A DNA stretch of 64,000 nt from Streptomyces sp. P9-A4 (GTDB lineage: Bacteria > Actinomycetota > Actinomycetes > Streptomycetales > Streptomycetaceae): positions 1,808,501 to 1,872,500 of the forward strand of contig NZ_JAZIFY010000001.1 in NCBI RefSeq assembly GCF_036634195.1. The letters run 5' to 3'. Shown here piece by piece: positions 1 through 11,655 of the stretch. How positions within the stretch are numbered: the stretch's first letter is position 1; each line of letters begins with the position of its first letter. Under the pieces are notes generated by a model. That model saw only the letters and a list, made by a program, of their open reading frames with translations. It was not told where the DNA came from and did no database searches. A program made the translations under genes and the position numbers.

Positions 1-2
1 AC

Positions 3-2699
<2,697 letters not shown>

Positions 2700-2709
2700 C
2701 CAACAGCAC

Positions 2710-2739
2710 AAGGCCCGGCCCCTGTTGGGGCCGGGCCTT
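2710..2739 (+). terminator. ileS rho-independent-type terminator
   Basis: A perfect 13-bp stem (AAGGCCCGGCCCC with its complement) closes a TGTT loop 11 bases after the ileS stop and runs into a short T-containing stretch (TTTCTGTT). The hairpin is clear; the weak U-tract is normal for Streptomyces. Confidence 0.85.
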
Positions 2740-2757
2740 TCTGTTCCCCCACCGCCA

Positions 2758-2860
2758 CCCCTTCCCGAAACCCTGACGGGGGCGGCGGGGCGGGCCACGC
2801 TGCGGCGCGAAGCCGCCGCACCACGGGGGCCCGGGGCGGAGCCCCGGTTTCGGGAAGGGG
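2758..2860. repeat. Long inverted repeat, 15-bp arms
   Basis: Arm CCCCTTCCCGAAACC at 2758-2772 is perfectly complementary to GGTTTCGGGAAGGGG at 2846-2860. The 73-bp interior contains further self-complementary stretches (GGGGCCCGGGGCGGAGCCCC). The sequence style matches GC-rich intergenic repeats that recur between convergent genes in Streptomyces genomes; that resemblance is from memory and was not searched. Confidence 0.7.
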
Positions 2861-2932
2861 CGGGGTGGGGGAAGGCCCGCCGCAGGCTTCCCCGCACCCC
2901 ACCCAGCCCGGTCCCCGCGCCCGGGTACGGCA

Positions 2933-2968
2933 AAGGGCCGGGCCCCGGTCTCCCGGGGCCCGGCCCTT
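2933..2968 (-). terminator. divIVA terminator hairpin
   Basis: A perfect 16-bp stem (AAGGGCCGGGCCCCGG and complement) with a four-base TCTC loop lies 45 bases downstream of the divIVA stop on the minus strand. It could also act as a backup stop for ileS. Confidence 0.8.
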
Positions 2969-3012
2969 GCAGCCTGCCGACGGCTACGCGCTCATCGCGC
3001 GACCACGCGCCG

Positions 3013-4158
3013 TCAGTTGTCGTCCTCGTCGATGAGGAAGCCGCGCATCGGCGCGGGCGCCTGCTGCATCGGCTGCGGTGCCTGCGGACGGACCGGAGCC
3101 ATCGGCTGGGTCATCGCCGGAGACATCTGCTGCTGACCGCCGTAGGAGGGTGCGCCGCCCATGGACGGCCCACCGCCCATCGAGCCGTTGTTGCCGTAGG
3201 ACGGCGCGCCCGCGCCCGCCGAGGCCATCGACGGGGCCGGCGGCAGGGAGGCCGCCGCCGGGGTGCGCGGCGGCGCCAGCGAGTCGTCGGCCTGGGTCTC
3301 CAGCTGACGCAGCTGCGACTCGAGGTACGACTTCAGGCGCGTACGGTACTCGCGCTCGAAGCCGCGCAGGTCCTCGACCTTGCGCTCCAGCGTGGCGCGC
3401 GCGGACTCCAGGGAGCCCATGGCGACGCGGTGCTTCTCCTGCGCGTCCCGCTCAAGAGCGTCCGCCTTGGCGCGGGCGTCCCGCTCCAGGCCCTCGGCGC
3501 GGGAGCGCGCCTCGCCGACGATCTTGTTGGCCTCGGAGCGGGCCTCGGCGATCGCCTGGTCGGCGGTCTGCTGGGCCAGCGAGAGGACACGGGCGGCGCT
3601 GTCGCCACCGGGGCCCTGCTGCGGCTGCTGCTGCTGCATCTGCGGCTGCATCTGCTGCTGCTGCTGCGGGTGCCCCATGGGGCCGCCCTGCATCGGACCG
3701 GGACCCATGGGGCCGCCCTGCATGGGGCCGCCCTGCATCGGACCGGGACCCATGGGGCCGCCCTGCATGGGGCCGCCCTGCATCGGACCGCCCTGCATCG
3801 GACCGGGGGGAAGCGCGGGGGCACCGGACGGCAGCTGCGGCGGGCCCATCTGCGGCGGCTGCTGCTGGACCGGCGGTCCGGATATGGCGGCGGGCACGGG
3901 GGCGCCGGGTCCGACGGGACGGTCCTGCTGCTCCGGGGGCTTGCGCATGCCCTGCTGTTGCTGCTGCTGCTGGTTCTGCGCGGCGGCACGCGTCGCGGCG
4001 GCCAGCTTGGCGCGCAGGTCCTCGTTCTCGCGGAGCAGGCGGGTCAGCTCGGCCTCGACCTCGTCGAGGAAGGCATCGACCTCGTCCTCGTCATAACCTT
4101 CTCGAAGGCGGACGGTCGTGAACTGCTTGTTCCGCACGTCCTCGGGGGTCAGCGGCAT
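3013..4158 (-). CDS. divIVA: DivIVA/Wag31 polar growth scaffold
   Basis: Coiled-coil protein that marks hyphal tips and recruits the polar wall-synthesis machinery; essential in Streptomyces. 381 residues. The N-terminal DivIVA domain ([13 protein letters not shown], residues 1-60) is followed by a Gln run near residue 63, a long Pro/Gly/Gln/Met-rich linker containing repeated [10 protein letters not shown] units (about residues 120-165), a second coiled coil (about 190-300) and a Gly/Pro/Gln-rich tail ending in FLIDEDDN. Much longer than Bacillus DivIVA because of the linker, which is typical of the genus. ATG start with AGAGGTGAAG-type ribosome site. Last gene of the dcw cluster; the 55-bp gap from ylmG may hold its own promoter, but none is clear. 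Confidence 0.97.
   Translation of the reverse strand: MPLTPEDVRNKQFTTVRLREGYDEDEVDAFLDEVEAELTRLLRENEDLRAKLAAATRAAAQNQQQQQQQGMRKPPEQQDRPVGPGAPVPAAISGPPVQQQPPQMGPPQLPSGAPALPPGPMQGGPMQGGPMQGGPMGPGPMQGGPMQGGPMGPGPMQGGPMGHPQQQQQMQPQMQQQQPQQGPGGDSAARVLSLAQQTADQAIAEARSEANKIVGEARSRAEGLERDARAKADALERDAQEKHRVAMGSLESARATLERKVEDLRGFEREYRTRLKSYLESQLRQLETQADDSLAPPRTPAAASLPPAPSMASAGAGAPSYGNNGSMGGGPSMGGAPSYGGQQQMSPAMTQPMAPVRPQAPQPMQQAPAPMRGFLIDEDDN
3691..3780 (-). repeat. Perfect 45-bp tandem duplication inside divIVA
   Basis: Positions 3691-3735 and 3736-3780 are identical 45-bp units, followed by partial copies to about 3810. They encode Met/Gln/Gly/Pro units around residues 127-156 in frame, so copy number can change without a frameshift. 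Confidence 0.9.
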
Positions 4159-4213
4159 CTCTTCTTCACCTCTACGTAGTCGTCGGCAGTCGGCAAGACC
4201 GTATCGTCCACAT

Positions 4214-4504
4214 TCACCTCGCGAAGCTGCTCACGATGGAGATCAGGATGTAGACGATGATCATCAGAACGAAGAAGGACAGGTCGAGTGCCACGCCCCC
4301 GAGACGCAGCGGCGGGATGAGTCGCCGCAGAAGCTTGAGCGGTGGATCGGTGACAGTGTAAGTGGCCTCAAGGACGACCACCATCGCCTTACCGGGTTGC
4401 CATGAACGGGCGAACTGGAAGACGTAGTCCATGACAAGCCGGACGATCAGGAGGACGAGGAAGCACATCAGCACGATGTAGACCACCTGTAGTGCGACGC
4501 CCAT
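4214..4504 (-). CDS. ylmG: YggT/YlmG family membrane protein
   Basis: Small integral membrane protein of 96 residues with two hydrophobic segments (about 5-25 and 72-94) joined by a polar loop containing the conserved [14 protein letters not shown] stretch, the hallmark of the YggT family. In bacteria and plastids the family is linked to division and membrane organisation, but the biochemical role is unknown. It sits between sepF and divIVA, as in most Gram-positive dcw clusters. ATG start; the purine-rich GAGAGGGAAA lies a suitable distance upstream. Confidence 0.9.
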   Translation of the reverse strand: MGVALQVVYIVLMCFLVLLIVRLVMDYVFQFARSWQPGKAMVVVLEATYTVTDPPLKLLRRLIPPLRLGGVALDLSFFVLMIIVYILISIVSSFAR

Positions 4505-4584
4505 CCCGCGTTTCCCTCTCCCCTGGCCTTCGTGCTCTCACTTGCCCGGCCGCCTCGCGACCGGTCCGTCCGGTTCTCGTGTTC

Positions 4585-5205
4585 TCAGCTCTGGTTGAAG
4601 AATCCGCCCTCTGCGATCCGGGCCTTGTCCTCCGCCGTGACATCGACGTTAGCAGGCGACAACAGGAACACCTTCTGCGTCACGCGCTCAATGCTGCCAT
4701 GGAGCCCGAAGACGAGTCCGGCGGCAAAGTCGACAAGTCGCTTCGCGTCCGTGTCGTCCATCTCCGTGAGATTCATGATCACCGGAGTGCCCTCACGGAA
4801 GTGTTCCCCGATGGTACGGGCCTCGTTGTAGGTCCGCGGGTGCAGCGTGGTGATGCGGTAGGGCTCCCGCTCGGACACGACCTTGGGCATGATCACCGGT
4901 GCGTTCTTCTCCAGGCTCGGGCGTTCGGGTGTGATGGATGCCACGGGGGCAATTCGGGCCGGACGTCCGCTTTCGGCGAGTACCGGGACGGAATGGGCGA
5001 TCGGCTCCCGGGGGGCAGGGGGCTGCACCACTCGTACCGGCTCCTCGCGCTCCATCTGCCGCGGAGGGGTGTGGCGCCGGTCGCGCTCGGGCTCCGGCTC
5101 CAGCTCGGGTTCGAAGTCGTCGTCGGGGTCGAAGCCCCGGCCGTCGTACCCATCGTCCTCCACGAGGCCGAGGTAGACCGCCATCTTGCGCATCGCGCCG
5201 GCCAT
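4585..5205 (-). CDS. sepF: SepF, FtsZ membrane anchor
   Basis: Binds FtsZ and tethers the Z-ring to the membrane; in actinobacteria, which lack FtsA, it is the main anchor. 206 residues. The start at [18 protein letters not shown] is chosen because GGAGGA precedes this ATG by 8 nt; the frame stays open further upstream without support. Residues 1-15 form the predicted membrane-binding helix, followed by an acidic, Pro-rich linker. The C-terminal SepF domain (about 105-200) contains the [16 protein letters not shown] and [16 protein letters not shown] segments involved in dimerisation and FtsZ binding. A 135-bp gap separates it from ylmE, so it may have its own promoter. Confidence 0.96.
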   Translation of the reverse strand: MAGAMRKMAVYLGLVEDDGYDGRGFDPDDDFEPELEPEPERDRRHTPPRQMEREEPVRVVQPPAPREPIAHSVPVLAESGRPARIAPVASITPERPSLEKNAPVIMPKVVSEREPYRITTLHPRTYNEARTIGEHFREGTPVIMNLTEMDDTDAKRLVDFAAGLVFGLHGSIERVTQKVFLLSPANVDVTAEDKARIAEGGFFNQS

Positions 5206-5340
5206 TCTCCGATTCCTCCGCTCTGTGGTGGATCGCCCTAGTGGCCTTGCAGCGTCACCGAGTGCCCGCGATCCACGGGTCGTCCCGCCGTTCTGCGGAA
5301 TGACCATATTTTCTGCTGTGGTCCGACTTGCTTCGCGACG

Positions 5341-6060
5341 TTACCCGAGCTTCGGGCGGACACCGAGTACCGCCGTACCGACGCGTACGTGTGTCGCCCC
5401 GGCCGCCACGGCCTCTTCGAGGTCCGCACTCATCCCTGCCGACACCATGGTGGCAGCCGGGCGGTTCGCGCGCAGGGCAGTCGACAAATCCATCAGCCGG
5501 TCGAAGGCCGCCCGTTGCCGTCCGGCGTACGGGCCGGCCAGCGGGGCGACGGTCATCAGACCGCCGAGCCGCAGCCCGGGGGCGGCGTCCACCGCCGCCG
5601 CCAACTCCTCGATCCCGTCCGGCGCGACACCGCCGCGGGCGCCCCGCTCACCGGACTCGGCGTCGAGCGCGACCTGGAGGAGACAGCCGAGCTCGCGGCC
5701 CTCCTTCTCCGCGGCGGCGGAGAGCGAGGAAACGAGCTTCAAACGGTCGACGGACTGCACCACACCGGCATAACCCACCACGGATCTGACCTTGTTGGTC
5801 TGCAACTGGCCGACGAAGTGCCAGGTCAGATCGAGGTCGGCACAGGCCGCGGCCTTGGGGGCGGCGTCCTGGTCCCGGTTCTCGGCGACATGCCGAACGC
5901 CGAGCCCGTGGAGGATTCTGACGTCGCTCGCGGGGTAGGTCTTGGTGACCACGACGAGCGTCACCTCTTCCCGCGGGCGCCCGGCGGCGGTGCAGGCCGC
6001 GGCGATGCGCGCCTCCACCAGGGCCAGGTTCTCGGCGAGTTCCGACGTGCGGTCCGTCAT
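5341..6060 (-). CDS. ylmE: YggS/YlmE family PLP-binding protein
   Basis: Pyridoxal-phosphate homeostasis protein of the alanine-racemase-like barrel fold without known catalytic activity. 239 residues. The cofactor lysine is K40 in VVVTKTYP; the phosphate-cup region GLMTVAPL and the GATHVRVGTAVLG C-terminal segment are conserved. The start ATG overlaps the pgeF stop as ATGA, so the two genes are translationally coupled. In S. coelicolor, ylmE mutants are reported to have sporulation-septum defects that are rescued by deleting ylmD, which fits this linkage. Confidence 0.95.
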   Translation of the reverse strand: MTDRTSELAENLALVEARIAAACTAAGRPREEVTLVVVTKTYPASDVRILHGLGVRHVAENRDQDAAPKAAACADLDLTWHFVGQLQTNKVRSVVGYAGVVQSVDRLKLVSSLSAAAEKEGRELGCLLQVALDAESGERGARGGVAPDGIEELAAAVDAAPGLRLGGLMTVAPLAGPYAGRQRAAFDRLMDLSTALRANRPAATMVSAGMSADLEEAVAAGATHVRVGTAVLGVRPKLG

Positions 6061-6836
6061 CTGTTCTTTCCTGCCGGGGTTCCGGGGAGTGCCCCCGGGG
6101 TGGACACGGCGTCCAACCAGACATATCCCGCGAGTCGCCCCGTGGTGCGATCGCGGCGGTACGAGAAGTGGTCGCCGGATTCCCGGGTGCAGACCGTACT
6201 GGCCTGCCGGTCGGTGACGCCGAGCCGTTCGAGCTGGGCGTGCACTCCGGCGACGACATCGACGGCGGGGGTGCCCCAACTCGTCTCGGCCCGGGCGGCG
6301 GGCTCGGTCTCCGCGACCTCGGCCCGCATCGCCTCCGGCACCTCGTAGCAGCGCCCGCAGACGGCGGGGCCGGTGCGGGCGACGATACGGGCGGGGTCGG
6401 CGCCGAGCCCGATCATGGCCTCGACGGCGGCGGGAACGACTCCCGCCACCATCCCGGGCCGCCCTGCGTGGGCGGCGGCGGCGACCCCGGCGACGGGGTC
6501 CGCGAGGAGGACCGGGACGCAGTCCGCGGTGAGGACGGCGAGGCCGAGGCCGCGCCGGGTGGTGACGAGCGCGTCCACCGCGGGGATCTCCGTACCCTCC
6601 CAGGGGCCTTCGACCTCCACGACGTCCGCGCCGTGCACCTGGTTCATCCAGACCACCCGCGCCTGATCGAGCCCGAGGGCTCCGGCGGCGAGCGACCGGT
6701 TGGCGCGGACGGCCTCGGGGGCGTCGCCCACCGCGCCGCCGAGGTTGAGCTCCTCGTACGGAACGGCGCTCACCCCGCCCCACCGGTCGGTGAAGGCGAA
6801 GTGCGCGCCGTTCGCGTCGAAGCGCTGTCCTATCAC
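6057..6836 (-). CDS. pgeF: Peptidoglycan editing factor PgeF (YlmD, multicopper-oxidase fold)
   Basis: 259-residue DUF152/laccase-domain protein. The conserved metal-site residues are visible: H68 in NQVHGADV, C106 in TADCVPVL and H123 in AAHAGRPG. Enterobacterial YfiH/PgeF removes wrongly incorporated amino acids from wall precursors, and other members act on purine nucleosides; which applies here is not known. The start is GTG, overlapping the ftsZ stop as GTGA, so it is translated with ftsZ. It is placed between FtsZ and the PLP protein YlmE. Confidence 0.93.
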   Translation of the reverse strand: MIGQRFDANGAHFAFTDRWGGVSAVPYEELNLGGAVGDAPEAVRANRSLAAGALGLDQARVVWMNQVHGADVVEVEGPWEGTEIPAVDALVTTRRGLGLAVLTADCVPVLLADPVAGVAAAAHAGRPGMVAGVVPAAVEAMIGLGADPARIVARTGPAVCGRCYEVPEAMRAEVAETEPAARAETSWGTPAVDVVAGVHAQLERLGVTDRQASTVCTRESGDHFSYRRDRTTGRLAGYVWLDAVSTPGALPGTPAGKNR

Positions 6837-8047
6837 TTCAGGAAGTCCGGGACGTCCAGCTCCTCGGCCTGGGAGTCCGCGTACGGACGGGCCGGCGGGA
6901 CGACCGGGGGCGCGGGCGACAGCGGGGTCTCGTTGACGGCCGGGGACGGCTCGACCGGGACCTTGACCGGCTCGTCGCGCGGGGCGACGGTGCCGAGGCC
7001 GCCCAGCGGGCGGGAGGTCTCGACGTGGCGGGGCGCCGGGGCAGGCTCCTCGCGCTTGGCGGAGACCGAGCCGATGATGTTGTCCCGGCGGGCCGGCGGC
7101 TGGCCGCCGTCGAAGCCCGCCGCGATGACGGTGACCCGGACCTCGTCGCCGAGGGCGTCGTCGATGACGGCGCCGAAGATGATGTTGGCCTCGGGGTGGG
7201 CCGCCTCGCTGACGAGCTGCGCGGCCTCGTTGATCTCGAAGAGACCGAGGTCGCTGCCGCCGGAGATGGAGAGCAGCACACCGCGGGCGCCGTCGATGGA
7301 CGCCTCCAGGAGCGGCGAGGAGATCGCCATCTCCGCGGCGGCCACGGCGCGGTCGTCGCCGCGGGCGGAGCCGATGCCCATGAGGGCCGAACCGGCCTCG
7401 GACATGACCGACTTGACGTCGGCGAAGTCGAGGTTGATCAGACCCGGGGTGGTGATGAGGTCGGTGATGCCCTGGACGCCGCTCAGCAGCACCTGGTCGG
7501 CCGACTTGAAGGCGTCGAGCACGGAGACCTGACGGTCCGAGATCGACAGCAGCCGGTCGTTGGGGATGACGATGAGGGTGTCGACCTCTTCGCGGAGTTC
7601 GGCGATGCCGTCCTCCGCCTGGTTGGCGCGACGACGTCCTTCGAAGGTGAACGGCCGGGTGACCACACCGATCGTCAGGGCGCCGAGCGAGCGCGCGATG
7701 TTGGCGACGACGGGTGCGCCGCCGGTGCCGGTGCCGCCGCCTTCGCCTGCGGTGACGAAGACCATGTCGGCCCCCTTGAGGACCTCCTCGATCTCCTCAC
7801 GGTGGTCCTCTGCCGCCTTGCGACCGACGGCCGGGTTGGCCCCGGCCCCGAGGCCGCGGGTGAGTTCACGGCCGACGTCGAGCTTGACGTCGGCGTCGCT
7901 CATCAACAGCGCTTGCGCGTCGGTGTTGATCGCGATGAACTCGACGCCCTTGAGACCGACCTCGATCATTCGGTTGATGGCATTGACACCACCGCCGCCG
8001 ACACCGATGACCTTGATGACTGCGAGGTAGTTCTGCGGTGCTGCCAC
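6833..8047 (-). CDS. ftsZ: Cell division GTPase FtsZ
   Basis: Tubulin homologue that polymerises into the Z-ring. In Streptomyces it builds cross-walls and the ladders of sporulation septa. 404 residues, GTG start with GAGAGG upstream. The GTP-binding tubulin signature GGGTGTG is at residues 103-109; the T7 loop [11 protein letters not shown] follows. After the globular core (to about 320) comes a Pro-rich linker and the conserved C-terminal peptide DVPDFLK, which binds SepF/FtsW-type partners. Separated from ftsQ by 278 bp containing a promoter, so ftsZ can be raised independently of the wall-synthesis genes upstream. Confidence 0.99.
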   Translation of the reverse strand: MAAPQNYLAVIKVIGVGGGGVNAINRMIEVGLKGVEFIAINTDAQALLMSDADVKLDVGRELTRGLGAGANPAVGRKAAEDHREEIEEVLKGADMVFVTAGEGGGTGTGGAPVVANIARSLGALTIGVVTRPFTFEGRRRANQAEDGIAELREEVDTLIVIPNDRLLSISDRQVSVLDAFKSADQVLLSGVQGITDLITTPGLINLDFADVKSVMSEAGSALMGIGSARGDDRAVAAAEMAISSPLLEASIDGARGVLLSISGGSDLGLFEINEAAQLVSEAAHPEANIIFGAVIDDALGDEVRVTVIAAGFDGGQPPARRDNIIGSVSAKREEPAPAPRHVETSRPLGGLGTVAPRDEPVKVPVEPSPAVNETPLSPAPPVVPPARPYADSQAEELDVPDFLK

Positions 8048-8325
8048 GTCGAAGGCCTCTCGCCTCGAGTTACTTGTCGTCGCTGCGCGGTTGGTCGCAC
8101 CGCTCCGACGGATGCCGATTGGGACGGTCCGAAACGCCGACCCAAACCCTAACGTTGAAGTTTAGGGTTACCAGTGTCTCTGTTCGCTGGACTCTTCCGA
8201 ACAGGACACTAAGTCGACAAGTGGCGCACGTTCAACGAACACGCCGAACCTCCCGTTTTTCTTTTCACCCTATGTGATCACCCGTAGCGCTGGCCAACCA
8301 GGGTGCTGACCGGCGCCGATGTCCG
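8048..8325 (-). promoter_or_regulatory. ftsZ upstream regulatory region
   Basis: This 278-bp gap is markedly more AT-rich than its flanks. On the minus strand it has a sigma-70-type promoter, TTGAAC (8230-8235), 18 nt, TAGTGT (8206-8211). GACAC pentamers, the core of the WhiA recognition motif, occur at 8205-8209 (+ strand, overlapping the -10) and 8174-8178 (minus strand). An inverted repeat AACCCTAA (8145-8152) / TTAGGGTT (8162-8169) lies downstream. In S. coelicolor ftsZ has several promoters, one developmentally induced; which of them this hexamer pair corresponds to is inference. Confidence 0.65.
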
Positions 8326-9129
8326 TCAACTCCCGGACGAGGCAGGCGCCGTGGGGGCACTTACGTCGAAGTGTCCCGCTTTGGGAGTGGCCTTCAGGAG
8401 AGCGGTGAGAACCCGGGCCTTGACCGGACCGTGTTCGCCGCTGCCCCAGTAGACGGTGCGCTCCCTGCTCAGCTCCAGAGTGACGGAGTCGTACGAGGTG
8501 ACGCGCACGACACGAGTGTCCCGGGCGATTTCCGCCGGGAGTTCACCCCTGACGCGCACCGCCTCCCGGAGCAGCCGGTCCGCGCCGAAGCGGCGCAGGC
8601 TCGGCGAGGCGGCGGTGTCGAGGACGAGCCGGGGCACACCCTTGGGCGCGGCGGCGACGGTGGCGAACCGCATGCCCGTCACGTCCACTTCGGTGAACTT
8701 TCCGCCCTTTTCAATGACGAGCACGGGCTGTCGTTCCGTCACTTTCAGCCCGATTCCGTGCGGCCACGACCGCACCACGTCCACCGACTCGACGCGCGGG
8801 AACCCCTCCCGGAGCCGGGCCTCGATGGCCTCGGTGTCGACGGTGACGAGCGGGGCGCCCACGGGCACGGCGGCGACCGCCTCGACCTCGGCCGGGGTCA
8901 GCACCTCCGCGCCGTAAGTCTTCACATTTTCCACACGGAACCAGGACGAACCGTAGAGCGCCCAGATCCCGCCGGCCGCGAGTACGAGAACGCCGAAGGC
9001 GATGAGGAGCGTTCGGGTGCCGGGCACCCGGAACCTGCGATTCCGGGTGCCCGTGCGCGACGGACCGTCCGACGACCCCTTCGACCTGCTCGTGCCGCTC
9101 TTCTCGGCGGTCGTCGGTCCGGCTGCCAC
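8326..9129 (-). CDS. ftsQ: Division protein FtsQ
   Basis: Single-pass divisome protein linking early and late division proteins. 267 residues: basic Ser/Arg-rich cytoplasmic tail (1-40), transmembrane helix (41-60), extracytoplasmic POTRA domain beginning SSWFRVENVKTYG and a FtsQ beta domain to the end. GTG start with AGGAGG 7 nt upstream. Partner FtsL is encoded farther up the cluster; FtsB/DivIC is not in this cluster. The 28-bp gap from murG suggests co-transcription. Confidence 0.95.
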   Translation of the reverse strand: MAAGPTTAEKSGTSRSKGSSDGPSRTGTRNRRFRVPGTRTLLIAFGVLVLAAGGIWALYGSSWFRVENVKTYGAEVLTPAEVEAVAAVPVGAPLVTVDTEAIEARLREGFPRVESVDVVRSWPHGIGLKVTERQPVLVIEKGGKFTEVDVTGMRFATVAAAPKGVPRLVLDTAASPSLRRFGADRLLREAVRVRGELPAEIARDTRVVRVTSYDSVTLELSRERTVYWGSGEHGPVKARVLTALLKATPKAGHFDVSAPTAPASSGS

Positions 9130-9157
9130 GTGGCGCCTCCTGCCCTCAGCCGCCGCG

Positions 9158-10252
9158 CTACGCCTGTCGGCGGGCGGCGATCGCCTCGTACACCATGCCG
9201 ACGAGCAGGTCGTCGGCGTCCCTGCGGCCGAACTCGGCGGCGGCGCGGGACATCTCGTACAACCGGTGCGGATCGGCCAGTACGGGCAGGACGTTGCCCT
9301 GCACCCACTGCGGCGTCAGCTCCGCGTCGTCGACGAGGAGTCCGCCGCCGGCCTTGACCACCGGCTGGGCGTTGAGCCGCTGTTCGCCGTTGCCGATGGG
9401 CAGCGGGACGTAGGCGGCGGGCAGCCCGACGGCGGAGAGCTCGGCGACGGTCATCGCGCCCGCGCGGCAGAGCATCATGTCGGCCGCGGCGTACGCGAGA
9501 TCCATCCGGTCCACGTACGGTACCGGCACGTAGGGCGGCATTCCGGGCATGTTGTCGACGCGCGGCATTTCGTTCTTCGGGCCGACCGCGTGCAGGATCT
9601 GGATGCCGGAGCGCTGAAGCACCGGGGCGATCTGCTGGACGACCTCGTTGAGCCGCCGGGCGCCCTGCGAGCCGCCGGAGACCAGCAGCGTCGGCAGGTT
9701 GGGGTCGAGGCCGAAGGCGGCGCGCGCCTCGGGCCGCACCCGCGCCCGGTCGAGGGTCGCGATGGTGTGCCGCAGCGGGATGCCGATGTAGCGGGAGTTG
9801 CGGAGCTTGCTGTCCGGGGTGGCGACGGCGACCCCGGCCGCGTACCGCGAACCGATCTTGTTGGCCAGGCCCGGCCGGGCGTTGGCCTCGTGGACCACGA
9901 TCGGCACCCCGAGGCGCTTGGCCGCGAGATAGCCGGGCAGCGCCACATAACCGCCGAAGCCCACCACGCAGTCGGCCTTGGTGCGCTCCAGGACCTGCTC
10001 TGCGGCCTTGATCGTGCCGCGCAGCCGCCCGGGGACGGTGATCAGCTCGGGGGTGGGCTTGCGGGGCAGCGGTACGGCGGGGATGAGGGCCAGCTCGTAG
10101 CCCCGCTCGGGCACGAGCCGGGTCTCCAGACCCTTCTCCGTGCCGAGCGCCGTGATCCCCACGCTGGGGTCCTGCCTGCGCAGGGCGTCCGCGAGGGCCA
10201 GCGCGGGCTCGATGTGGCCGGCGGTCCCCCCGCCGGCGAGTACGACATGCAC
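9158..10252 (-). CDS. murG: UDP-GlcNAc transferase MurG
   Basis: Adds GlcNAc to lipid I to make lipid II at the inner face of the membrane. 364 residues, GT28 family. The N-terminal GGGTAGH loop and the second glycine-rich element GGSQGARRLNE are intact; FGGYVALP and CRAGAMTVAELSAVGLPAAYVPLP form the membrane/lipid and UDP-GlcNAc sites. GTG start six bases after the ftsW stop, so probably coupled to it. Order ftsW-murG-ftsQ is the standard actinobacterial one minus murC, which is not between them. Confidence 0.97.
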   Translation of the reverse strand: MHVVLAGGGTAGHIEPALALADALRRQDPSVGITALGTEKGLETRLVPERGYELALIPAVPLPRKPTPELITVPGRLRGTIKAAEQVLERTKADCVVGFGGYVALPGYLAAKRLGVPIVVHEANARPGLANKIGSRYAAGVAVATPDSKLRNSRYIGIPLRHTIATLDRARVRPEARAAFGLDPNLPTLLVSGGSQGARRLNEVVQQIAPVLQRSGIQILHAVGPKNEMPRVDNMPGMPPYVPVPYVDRMDLAYAAADMMLCRAGAMTVAELSAVGLPAAYVPLPIGNGEQRLNAQPVVKAGGGLLVDDAELTPQWVQGNVLPVLADPHRLYEMSRAAAEFGRRDADDLLVGMVYEAIAARRQA

Positions 10253-10258
10253 CGAAAT

Positions 10259-11599
10259 TCACCGCTCTCCGGACGGGCGCTTCTTGACGCGCCGTCGCAT
10301 CGACTTCCATCTCGTCCCGGCCCGCTTGCCCCAGCCGGGGCGGCGCATGGCCAGCGCCGCTTTCGCGGCGGGTTCCTGTCGCGCGAAGGCGATGAGGAGC
10401 CCGACGGCGAACATGGTCGGCAGCAGGGCCGACCCTCCGTAGGAGAACAGCGGGAGCGGGACCCCGGCGATCGGCAGCAGACCGAGCACCGCACCGATGT
10501 TGATCACGGCCTGGGCCGTGATCCACGTGGTCACACCTCCCGCGGCGAACCTCACGAAGGGGTCCTCCGTGCCTCCGGCCACGCGGATACCCGCATAGCC
10601 TAGAGCCGCGAACAGGGCGAGTACCGACAGCGTCCCCGCGAGACCCAGTTCCTCACCGGTGACCGCGAAGATGAAGTCGGTGTGCGCTTCGGGCAGTTGG
10701 CCCCATTTCTCGACACTCGCACCGAGTCCGGAACCGAACCATCCACCCGAGGCCAGAGCATAGATTCCGTGCGCGGCCTGGAGGCAGGGGGCCCCCTCGC
10801 CGCCGGGATCGGTCGCGCCGATGCAGTCGAAGCGCTTCATCCGGTTCGCGCTCGTCCTGATCAGCAGGAAGCCGATCGCGCCGGCCACCGTGAGCACCCC
10901 GACGAAGAGCCGGGTGGGCGCTCCCGCGGTCCACAGGAGGCCGAAGAGGATGGCGGCGAGGATGATCGAGGTGCCCATGTCGCCGCCGAGCATGATCAGT
11001 CCGAGCAGCATGAAGGCGCCGGGGACCAGCGGCACCAGCATGTGCTTCCACTGGGTCAGCAGCCGCATGTCGTGCTTGCGGGCGAGCAGGTCGGCCCCCC
11101 ACAGGATCAGCGCCAGCTTGCCGAACTCGCTGGGCTGGAGCTGGAAGGGGCCGCCGAGGGAGATCCAGTTCTGGTTGCCGTTGACCGCGTGCCCTATCCC
11201 GGGGATCTGCACGAGCACCATCAGGAAGACGGCGCCGACCAGGATCGGGTAGGCGAGCGCCCGGTGCAGCTTGACCGGCATCCGGGAGGCGACCAGGAGG
11301 AGTCCGGTGCCGAGCAGGGCGGCGAAGAACTGCTTCCGGAAGAAGTAGGAGGGCACCAGGTCGTAGGTGAGCGCCGTGATCATCGAGGCGGAGTAGACCA
11401 TCACGAGGCCGAGCGTGGTGATGAGCATGCCCGCGCCGATGATCACGTAATACGCCGTGAGGGGACGGTCCCAGGCCTTCCGGCCGCGCTCGTAGAGGCG
11501 TCGTACGCCTCCGCCGCGTACCCGCCGCGGGGTCGCGGGGGCCCGCCCTCCGCCGCGTACGGCGGAAGGCCGGCGTGTCCCGGCGATCTTGCTCGGCAT
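10259..11599 (-). CDS. ftsW: SEDS glycosyltransferase FtsW
   Basis: Membrane peptidoglycan polymerase that works with FtsI at the septum. 446 residues: a basic N-terminal tail of about 45 residues, then ten predicted membrane helices. Recognisable SEDS elements are NGNQNWISLGGPFQLQPSE, GGDMGT, EAHTDFIFAVTGEELG and the GLLPIAGVPLPLFSYGGSAL signature. The C-terminus is very basic (KSMRRRVKKRPSGER). ATG start. In Streptomyces FtsW is dispensable for growth but needed for sporulation septa. Confidence 0.97.
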   Translation of the reverse strand: MPSKIAGTRRPSAVRGGGRAPATPRRVRGGGVRRLYERGRKAWDRPLTAYYVIIGAGMLITTLGLVMVYSASMITALTYDLVPSYFFRKQFFAALLGTGLLLVASRMPVKLHRALAYPILVGAVFLMVLVQIPGIGHAVNGNQNWISLGGPFQLQPSEFGKLALILWGADLLARKHDMRLLTQWKHMLVPLVPGAFMLLGLIMLGGDMGTSIILAAILFGLLWTAGAPTRLFVGVLTVAGAIGFLLIRTSANRMKRFDCIGATDPGGEGAPCLQAAHGIYALASGGWFGSGLGASVEKWGQLPEAHTDFIFAVTGEELGLAGTLSVLALFAALGYAGIRVAGGTEDPFVRFAAGGVTTWITAQAVINIGAVLGLLPIAGVPLPLFSYGGSALLPTMFAVGLLIAFARQEPAAKAALAMRRPGWGKRAGTRWKSMRRRVKKRPSGER

Positions 11600-11655
11600 T
11601 GGTCGCTGCCCCCTCTGGTCGTGCCCGGTCCGGCCGGACCCTCCCGCTGGTCGGG

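Larger units (their letters stand above)
2700..3012. other. Intergenic region between convergent ileS and divIVA
   Basis: This 313-bp gap has no credible gene. It holds one terminator for each flanking gene and, between them, a long-range inverted repeat with perfect 15-bp arms (2758-2772 and 2846-2860), which itself encloses smaller GC hairpins. Confidence 0.7.
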
